From assembly GCA_017509715.1 (NCBI GenBank), contig JAFWOU010000029.1, forward strand, positions 62,001 through 126,000: DNA of 64,000 bases, given 5' to 3'. The position numbers and the translations under genes were made by a program. The notes beneath the pieces are model-generated. The model saw nothing but the letters and a program-made list of their open reading frames with translations, was not told the DNA's origin and searched no databases. Positions 58,152-64,000 of this stretch are shown here, piece after piece (position 1 is the first letter of the stretch; every line of letters starts with the position of its first letter). The DNA is from Paludibacteraceae bacterium (lineage in GTDB: Bacteria > Bacteroidota > Bacteroidia > Bacteroidales > Paludibacteraceae).

Positions 58152-59873
58152 ATGCTCGATTTTAAACAAATAAAACGACTCATCAAGCAAGATAACTCAA
58201 ACTTGCCGGAGATGAAGGTGGCGCTGTTGGGAGATACGGCTACGCAGTTCTTGGCTACGGCCATCAAGGGTGTGGGCGTGGAGAGAGGATATAACATCAA
58301 CCTCTTCGAAGCGGAGTATAACCAAGTGGAACGGCAAGTGCTGGATCCGACTTCGGATTTGCATGCGTTTGGAGCGAAGTACACGGTTGTTTTTCAATCT
58401 ACTCATAAATTGCTGGAGCAATACTCGCTTAATGAGTTAACGAATGAAAGAGTTAACGAGTTAATGAGCGGGAGACTGAACTTTATCCGCGCCCTTTGTG
58501 AAACCATCGACGGAAAAATCATCTACTTCAATTATCCGGAGATAGATGATACAGTGTTTGGACAGTACGCGAACCGGACAGAGTTGTCGTTCACATGGCA
58601 GATCCGGCAGTTGAACTGCGAGTTGATGCGGTTGACGCAGGAATATCCGAACCTGTACATCTGTGATATCGCGGCGCTGCAGAACCAATTCGGACGCGAG
58701 TGGATGTTCGACAGTTCGGTGTATGTGAGCACGGAGATGGTGCTGTCGCTGGACGCGCTGCCGTACGTGGGTAGCCGCGTGATGGACATCATCTGTGCGA
58801 TTGAGGGAAAATTCAAGAAATGCCTGATACTGGATCTGGATAATACCGTGTGGGGTGGAGTCGTTGGTGATGACGGATGGGAGAACATCCAAGTGGGACA
58901 CGGACTCGGTATCGGTAAGGCATACACCGAGTTCCAGGAATGGGTGAAGAAACTTAAGAATCGCGGTATCATCATTGCTGTTTGCAGCAAGAACGACGAG
59001 GATAAGGCGAAAGAGCCGTTCGAGAAAAACCCGGAGATGGTGCTGCGGTTGGATGACATCGCGGTGTTTGTGGCGAACTGGGAGAATAAGGCCGACAACA
59101 TCCGGACGATTCAGCAGATACTGAACATCGGTTTCGACAGCATGGTGTTTCTCGACGACAACCCGTTTGAGCGGAACATGGTGCGTGAGAACGTGCCGGG
59201 AGTGTGCGTGCCGGAGTTGCCGGAAGATCCGGGGGATTATTTGGAGTATTTGTACTCGCTCAACTTGTTCGAAACGGCTTCGTACAGTGCCGGAGACAAG
59301 GACCGGACGAAGCAATACCAGACGGAGGCGAAGCGTGTGCAAGCTGCGCAGAAGTTCACCAACGAAGCGGATTTCTTGAAGAGTCTGGACATGGTGTCGG
59401 TGGTGGACGGATTTACGCCTTTTAATACGCCTCGTGTGGCGCAACTCAGTCAGCGGAGTAACCAGTTTAACCTGCGGACGGTGCGTTATACGGACGGAGA
59501 GATTGCAGCGTTGGGTGCGTCGGACAAGCATGTATGTCTGTCGTTCACGCTGGAGGATAAGTTCGGCGATAACGGACTGATCTGCGTGATTATCATGGAG
59601 AAACGGGATGCGAAGACGCTGTTCGTGGATACATGGTTTATGAGTTGCCGGGTGCTCAAACGCGGCATGGAGAACTTCACGCTGAACACGATGGTGGAGT
59701 ACGCCAAGGCGCAAAGCTTTGAGCGGATTGTGGGAGAGTATATCCCAACGCTGAAGAACGGAATGGTGAAGGAGCATTATCCGAATTTTGGGTTCAAGGC
59801 GATTGGAGAGAATTTGTATGAGTTGGATGTGAAGGCGTACCAACCGCGTGAATGTTACATAGAGAGGAAATGA
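58152..59873 (+). CDS. FkbH-like HAD-IIIC family protein
   Basis: 573 residues. Central HAD domain CLILDLDNTVWGGVVGDDG (about 222-240), FLDDNPFERNMVRENV, and a C-terminal GNAT-like domain with SQRSNQFNLRT, FGDNGLICVII and LKRGMENF. FkbH proteins load glyceryl groups from 1,3-bisphosphoglycerate onto an acyl carrier protein; the ACP gene is directly downstream with ATGA overlap. Base use returns to the richer GC of the chromosome. An 8-base array (58434-58465) is in frame. Confidence 0.92.
   Translation: MLDFKQIKRLIKQDNSNLPEMKVALLGDTATQFLATAIKGVGVERGYNINLFEAEYNQVERQVLDPTSDLHAFGAKYTVVFQSTHKLLEQYSLNELTNERVNELMSGRLNFIRALCETIDGKIIYFNYPEIDDTVFGQYANRTELSFTWQIRQLNCELMRLTQEYPNLYICDIAALQNQFGREWMFDSSVYVSTEMVLSLDALPYVGSRVMDIICAIEGKFKKCLILDLDNTVWGGVVGDDGWENIQVGHGLGIGKAYTEFQEWVKKLKNRGIIIAVCSKNDEDKAKEPFEKNPEMVLRLDDIAVFVANWENKADNIRTIQQILNIGFDSMVFLDDNPFERNMVRENVPGVCVPELPEDPGDYLEYLYSLNLFETASYSAGDKDRTKQYQTEAKRVQAAQKFTNEADFLKSLDMVSVVDGFTPFNTPRVAQLSQRSNQFNLRTVRYTDGEIAALGASDKHVCLSFTLEDKFGDNGLICVIIMEKRDAKTLFVDTWFMSCRVLKRGMENFTLNTMVEYAKAQSFERIVGEYIPTLKNGMVKEHYPNFGFKAIGENLYELDVKAYQPRECYIERK
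58434..58465. repeat. In-frame 8-base array in the FkbH-like gene
   Basis: Four units: GAGTTAAC, GAATGAAA, GAGTTAAC, GAGTTAAT. Encodes ELTNERVNELMS in the N-terminal domain. Confidence 0.75.
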
Positions 59874-60112
59874 GTATGGAAAAATCGCAGATATTGGATG
59901 AGGTACAAGCAATCTTCCGTGAAGTATTGGACAACGAGGAAATCGTATTGCAGTCGGCTACTACTGCTGACGACATTGAGGAATGGGATAGTTTGACCCA
60001 TATCCAGTTGATTGTGGCGATAGAAAAGCACTTCAAGATTCGTTTTACTTCTCGCGAGATACTCTCATGGCAAAATGTGGGGCAATTAATTGATAGCATC
60101 GCCGCGAAATGA
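59870..60112 (+). CDS. Acyl carrier protein
   Basis: 80 residues from ATG 59870 (ATGA overlap with FkbH-like stop; ATG 59876 also possible). Helical, acidic, with the phosphopantetheine Ser in DDIEEWDSLTHIQLI (about residue 41). It carries the activated acyl or glyceryl group for transfer. ATGA overlap with the MBOAT gene. Confidence 0.93.
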   Translation: MSMEKSQILDEVQAIFREVLDNEEIVLQSATTADDIEEWDSLTHIQLIVAIEKHFKIRFTSREILSWQNVGQLIDSIAAK

Positions 60113-61542
60113 TTTTCAATAGTCTGACATTTCTGCTGTTCTTCATTGTGGTGTTCCTGATCTATTGGTTCCCGCTGAAGTACACGACAAAAGGGCAAAA
60201 TATCTTTTTGCTCTTAGCCAGTTATTTCTTCTATGGTTATGCCGATTGGAAGATGTTGCCGCTGTTGATTGTAGCGACGCTGATCTTCTATTATCTTGGT
60301 AGAGCGATTGCCGGAGCGAAAAGCGAGAAGCAAGGCTATTGGCTCACCTTTGTCGGAGTGGCATTGGGAGTAGGAACGTTGCTGTACTTTAAGTACTTCA
60401 ACTTCTTCATTGAGTCCTTTGCTTCGCTCTTTAATGCTGTAGGACTGCACGCGAACTTGCATACGTTCAATATCATCATGCCATTAGGCATCTCGTTCTT
60501 TACGTTCCGGTTGCTGAGTTATATTATCGATATCTATCGCGGTAAAGGACAACCGACGGACGATATCATTGCCTTTGGTACGTATGTGGCATTCTTTCCA
60601 TGTATCTTGTCCGGTCCTATTGATAGACCTTCTTTCATTAAGCAACTGCAAGCAAAGCGCGACTTCAATTACGACCAAGCCGTAGATGGCTGTCGCCAAA
60701 TCTTATGGGGCTTATTCAAGAAACTAGTGGTTGCAGACACATGCGCGGTGTATGTCTATAGCGCATGGAAAGACGTTGCGTATGCAAACGGAAGTACCTT
60801 GGCATTGGCAGCTATCCTTTACGCATGTCAACTCTATGCGGACTTCTCGGGATACACAGATATGGCGATAGGAGTGGGTAGGTTATTGGGGTTACGCGCC
60901 TCAGAGAACTTCAAGACTCCGTTCCTGTCATACAACATAGCAGACTTTTGGAGGCGTTGGCATATCACGTTGACATCATGGTTAACGGACTATGTGTTCA
61001 TGCCGCTAAACATCAAATTCCGTGATTTAGACAAATGGGGTATTGCTCTTGCTGCATTTCTTAACATGATGTTGGTGGGACTATGGCATGGCGCCAATCT
61101 GACCTACTTGGCTTTCGGTGCTTACCACGGAATCCTATTCTGTTTGCTTATTCTATTTGGCAAAGATCGAGTTCCGAAGCATGCGACATGGTATAATCGC
61201 GTAATACATGTTGTACTAACAGGTATACTCTGCGTGATAGGATGGGTGATCTTCCGTGCACCGGATATGCCTACTGCTTTCCTCTATTTTAAGCAACTAT
61301 GCTCGAGTTCTCTTTTCTCTGTTCCTGCATATCATCAAGGACTGCTCTCCTTGGTAAGTGTGATATCCTATCCGGTACTGATGCTCGCCACTGAGGCGTA
61401 TGCTGCATATGGAGAGATTCACCCAGCAAAAAATATATTTCGAATCTCATGGGTACGATGGGGATGGTATTATGTGCAAGTGCTTGCGATCTGGTTAGTG
61501 CTTACTCATCGTTCGATAGACTTTATTTACTTCCAATTCTGA
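60109..61542 (+). CDS. MBOAT family O-acyltransferase (AlgI-like)
   Basis: 477 residues, about ten membrane segments. MBOAT motifs: YKYFNFF..., MPLGISFFTFRLLSYIIDIY, the conserved WRRWHITLTSWLTDYVFMPL and LWHGANLTYLAFGAYHGI (invariant His). It transfers acyl groups to glycan across the membrane, as in alginate acetylation. Here the donor is probably the adjacent acyl carrier protein. Stop overlaps the next start by one base. Confidence 0.93.
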   Translation: MIFNSLTFLLFFIVVFLIYWFPLKYTTKGQNIFLLLASYFFYGYADWKMLPLLIVATLIFYYLGRAIAGAKSEKQGYWLTFVGVALGVGTLLYFKYFNFFIESFASLFNAVGLHANLHTFNIIMPLGISFFTFRLLSYIIDIYRGKGQPTDDIIAFGTYVAFFPCILSGPIDRPSFIKQLQAKRDFNYDQAVDGCRQILWGLFKKLVVADTCAVYVYSAWKDVAYANGSTLALAAILYACQLYADFSGYTDMAIGVGRLLGLRASENFKTPFLSYNIADFWRRWHITLTSWLTDYVFMPLNIKFRDLDKWGIALAAFLNMMLVGLWHGANLTYLAFGAYHGILFCLLILFGKDRVPKHATWYNRVIHVVLTGILCVIGWVIFRAPDMPTAFLYFKQLCSSSLFSVPAYHQGLLSLVSVISYPVLMLATEAYAAYGEIHPAKNIFRISWVRWGWYYVQVLAIWLVLTHRSIDFIYFQF

Positions 61543-62447
61543 TGAAACGATTTATCCGAAATATCTCCTTGTTTGCACTGCCATTGCTGATCATAGCCGT
61601 GGTACTGGAATTCGTGGCAGAATCCCTCCCTAATTCCTATACGTATAAGCGTACGTATATGGAGCAACATGCCGGAGAGATACAAACCCTTTTCTTGGGG
61701 TCGTCGAATGCGTACGATGGGTTGAATCCTAATGTGATACCGCATGCTTTCAACTTAGCTAATAGTAGTCAAACGATAGAAGACGACTATCGACTGTTAA
61801 GTCGCTATATCGACGCGATGGACTCGCTACAGACGGTGGTACTAGGATTGGGATACCATAGTCTTGCTCTTACGACGCATGCGAATCGCAGGATGTATTA
61901 CACCATCTATATGGATTTATACCCTCGTTGGCCACTCAGTGAGTACAGTTTTGAGGTGTTCAATTTGGAACTGCTGCTGAAGAAAATCACCAAATATACT
62001 GTGTCGCGTGACATCATGCGGTGCGACTCATTGGGGCAACGAGTTGGGCATACGCGAGAAGCTGTAGAGCGAGGAACAGAGTTTTGGAATCGCGATGTAG
62101 AGGGGATGGTAGATAACGACAGGATGTATGTAAATCGACAATTGGGAACTATCGATGCGAATTACTGGATGATATGTCAAATGGTTGATATGTGCAACGC
62201 ACGTGGAGTAACACCGGTCATTGTGGTGCTACCGGTAATGGAGGAATATAAGAATAGACTACCGGTAGAACAGGTGAAGTTGTATGAAGATCTGCTACTG
62301 TCACTGGATAGCGTTGCGATATGCATTGACGCGTCTGAATGGGATATTCCGGAAAATGGGTGGTATAATGCGACGCACCTGACGAAGGAAGCATCGGGAG
62401 AGTTTACAAAAAAACTCATAAATAATATAGATAATAATCTGAATTGA
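61542..62447 (+). CDS. Membrane-anchored SGNH/AlgX-like protein of the acylation module
   Basis: 301 residues from ATG 61542. N-terminal membrane anchor (ISLFALPLLIIAVVLEFVA), then LFLGSSNAYDGLNP (GxSN-like serine region), VVLGLGYHSLAL, and a late DASEWDIPENGWYNATHLT (D-x-x-H). This resembles the SGNH acyltransferase partners found beside MBOAT proteins. It likely completes the transfer of the acyl group to the glycan in the periplasm. Confidence 0.8.
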   Translation: MKRFIRNISLFALPLLIIAVVLEFVAESLPNSYTYKRTYMEQHAGEIQTLFLGSSNAYDGLNPNVIPHAFNLANSSQTIEDDYRLLSRYIDAMDSLQTVVLGLGYHSLALTTHANRRMYYTIYMDLYPRWPLSEYSFEVFNLELLLKKITKYTVSRDIMRCDSLGQRVGHTREAVERGTEFWNRDVEGMVDNDRMYVNRQLGTIDANYWMICQMVDMCNARGVTPVIVVLPVMEEYKNRLPVEQVKLYEDLLLSLDSVAICIDASEWDIPENGWYNATHLTKEASGEFTKKLINNIDNNLN

Positions 62448-62453
62448 AATAAT

Positions 62454-64000
62454 ATGAAAGTTGACTTTTTATCGTTAAAAGATGTCACGGCCATGCACGG
62501 AGACGAGATCCGTGAGGCAGCAAGACGAGTGATCGACAGCGGATGGTATCTGCAAGGCAAAGAGAATGAACAGTTCGAACGTCATTATGCCGAGTATATA
62601 GGCAGTCCGTTTGCCATCGGTTGTGCCAATGGGTTGGATGCGCTGATTTGGATCTTCCGTGCCTACATCGAGTTGGGCGTGATGCAGCCGGGAGACGAAG
62701 TGATTGTTCCAGCAAACACCTATATCGCGACGATCCTGGGTATCACTGAGAATGGTCTGAAGCCGGTGCTGATCGAGCCGCGACGCGAGACGCTGGAGAT
62801 TGATGACGAGCTTATTGAGCAGCACATTACTCCGCGGACAAAAGCTATCTGTATCGTGCATCTTTATGGCCGGTGCGCTTGTACGCAGAAGATTCTTGAT
62901 ATATGCAAGAAGTATAACCTCAAACTGGTTGAAGACAACGCACAAGCACACGGTTGTTTCTGGAGACAGCCTACCTCCGACTCCTCCCTAAAGGGAAGAG
63001 GGGTAGATAGCTTCGCTAGTGTGTGGGGAGCACATACGGCTGATAGTACTCAGTACAACCTGTTAAAGCAGAACGCACTGGCCAATCGTAAGGCGCCAAC
63101 AGAGGCAGAGGAGATTATGTGGAGCTTGCTGAATGGGAATAATCTCGGCTTGCACTTCAGACGTCAGCACATTATTCTGGATTATATTGTGGATTTTATC
63201 TGCCTCGATAAAGGCTTGGTGATTGAGTTGGATGGAGGCTATCATAATGACTTGCAGCAAAAAGAGTACGACGAACAGCGTACGGCACATCTGCAGCGTC
63301 TGGGATACACGGAGTTGCGGTTCACTAATGATGAGCTGCTGTGTAGTCCGGATGCTGTAATAGCGAGGATTAAAGGGGTGGCATCCAAACTCCCCTCCCT
63401 AAAGGGAGGGGTTGGGGGTAGGCTAGTACATACCGGCGCCATCGGCGACGCTGCCGGACACTCGTTCTACCCGGGAAAGAACCTGGGTGCGCTGGGCGAT
63501 GCCGGAGCTGTGACGACCAATGATCCGGAACTGGCTGCTGCGGTGCGTGCTTTGGCTAACTACGGCTCGCAACGGAAGTATGTGTTCAAGTATGCGGGAC
63601 GGAATAGCCGTTTGGATGAGATCCAAGCCGCTATCCTTGAGGTGAAATTGAAGTATTTAGACGCTGACATCGCGAAGCGTCAAGAAGTAGCAAGATGCTA
63701 CTATGAGAGAATTGATAATCCTTTAGTTGAGTTGCCGGAACGACTCGACGATGCGCAGAATGTCTATCACCTCTTCCCGATCATTGTGAAGGATGGTAAG
63801 CGCGATGCGTTGCACGACTATCTGGCTGAGAAGGGGATTGGCACTGTCATCCATTATCCCATTGCGCCGCATAAGCAGGAGTGTTATTCCCGTGAGTCCT
63901 GGAACCTCCCGCAACTCTCCCTCCCCATCACCGAGTTCCTTGCTGATGCCGAACTCTCCCTGCCCATCAGTCCGTGCATGACCCCGGAGCAGATTGAGTA
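62454..64000 (+). CDS. DegT/DnrJ/EryC1 sugar aminotransferase with an in-frame DUF559 insertion (3' end outside window)
   Basis: At least 515 codons, open to the right edge. Residues 1-172 and 324 onward form a normal DegT aminotransferase of the FdtB type: [43 protein letters not shown], then [22 protein letters not shown] with the PLP Lys at about 342. Between AQAHGCFW and TGAIGD, where relatives have only a short loop, lie exactly 151 extra codons (62970-63422) carrying a DUF559 nuclease-like domain. It would make a 3- or 4-amino sugar for the glycan if the insertion tolerates folding. Confidence 0.9.
   Translation, partial: MKVDFLSLKDVTAMHGDEIREAARRVIDSGWYLQGKENEQFERHYAEYIGSPFAIGCANGLDALIWIFRAYIELGVMQPGDEVIVPANTYIATILGITENGLKPVLIEPRRETLEIDDELIEQHITPRTKAICIVHLYGRCACTQKILDICKKYNLKLVEDNAQAHGCFWRQPTSDSSLKGRGVDSFASVWGAHTADSTQYNLLKQNALANRKAPTEAEEIMWSLLNGNNLGLHFRRQHIILDYIVDFICLDKGLVIELDGGYHNDLQQKEYDEQRTAHLQRLGYTELRFTNDELLCSPDAVIARIKGVASKLPSLKGGVGGRLVHTGAIGDAAGHSFYPGKNLGALGDAGAVTTNDPELAAAVRALANYGSQRKYVFKYAGRNSRLDEIQAAILEVKLKYLDADIAKRQEVARCYYERIDNPLVELPERLDDAQNVYHLFPIIVKDGKRDALHDYLAEKGIGTVIHYPIAPHKQECYSRESWNLPQLSLPITEFLADAELSLPISPCMTPEQIE
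62970..63422 (+). mobile_element. Putative in-frame cassette with DUF559 endonuclease-like domain and inverted ends
   Basis: 453 bases = 151 codons without a stop. The left end starts CCTACCTCCGACTCCTCCCT and the right end, read as reverse complement, starts CCTACCCCCAACCCCTCCCT: about 17 of the first 20 bases agree, followed in both by AGGGA. The centre (about 63050-63375) encodes the DUF559 pattern: [52 protein letters not shown]. No ATG lies at the start of that domain. No transposase. Mobility is inferred. Confidence 0.7.

Noticed and set aside
58461..59912. A 483-codon minus-strand open frame opposite the FkbH-like gene
   Set aside because: Composition is Arg/His-rich as expected from a mirror frame; the plus-strand gene has full HAD motifs.
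62970..63422. Intein or group I/II intron in the aminotransferase gene
   Set aside because: No Cys/Ser start and His-Asn end for protein splicing is seen, and the 453 bases are almost fully coding, leaving no room for a ribozyme core.
1..64000. tRNA or rRNA genes
   Set aside because: No cloverleaf with a GGTTCGAATCC-type arm and no rRNA-like segment was recognised; a tRNA scan would settle this.

Overview
The window is one stretch of a Bacteroidota chromosome, most likely from an uncultured member of the Bacteroidales. Evidence for this is the promoter type (a TTG followed 23 bases later by TAnnTTTG, found upstream of at least fourteen genes), the Bat/MoxR aerotolerance-type operon, DUF2851, a radical SAM/lipoprotein cluster of the Bacteroidales type, and a large surface protein with cadherin-like repeats. 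Shine-Dalgarno sites are generally absent. The assignment to order is an inference; no rRNA or tRNA gene was seen.

Layout. 1-3.8 kb (minus strand): moxR - DUF58 - membrane protein - batA operon. 4.0-8.5 kb: a lipoprotein/regulator/radical SAM cluster with two near-identical promoters. 8.6-16.5 kb: a secreted protein and a 2281-residue repeat protein. 16.5-24.5 kb: housekeeping genes (DAHP synthase/chorismate mutase, two ABC-2 polysaccharide export permeases, aminotransferase, DUF2851, a HAD-HD fusion, a prolyl-tRNA editing-type protein, a PfkB kinase). 24.6-27.1 kb (minus): bcp, a ComM-type ATPase, a YraN-type nuclease. 27.2-33.1 kb (minus): an accessory island with a WYL regulator, an AAA/DUF4143-type ATPase, a GIY-YIG nuclease gene broken by a stop codon, and an AbiE toxin-antitoxin pair. 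33.2-38 kb: DNA repair, sanitation and stress genes (UDG family, dtd, fRMsr-type GAF, rubrerythrin, SOD, NUDIX, LMW-PTP, GNAT). 38-41.6 kb: nuclease-like genes separated by six long hairpin elements. 41.6-64 kb: a glycan export and assembly locus with AT-rich codon use. It starts with a mosaic Wzt-type ATPase, continues with glycosyltransferases and modifying enzymes, and ends with an acyl-transfer module (FkbH, ACP, MBOAT, SGNH-like) and a sugar aminotransferase. Two defence-like modules sit inside it: DUF262 + DUF3696-type ATPase + unknown protein, and a Septu-like ATPase + HNH pair.

The most unusual signal is at small scale. At least sixteen short tandem arrays of 7-, 8-, 9- or 11-base words lie between genes or in frame inside genes, and identical words recur at distant loci. 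In one case two such arrays in opposite orientation exactly bracket a four-helix-bundle gene between rubrerythrin and SOD. In a second, mechanistically suggestive case a DUF559 endonuclease-like segment of exactly 151 codons, with imperfect terminal inverted repeats, sits in frame inside a DegT-family aminotransferase. Together they suggest small reading-frame-tolerant cassettes. A third signal is the family of six hairpin elements at 38.0-41.6 kb. The UDG-family and NUDIX genes also share sequence at both their start and their end, as if derived from one duplicated fusion gene.
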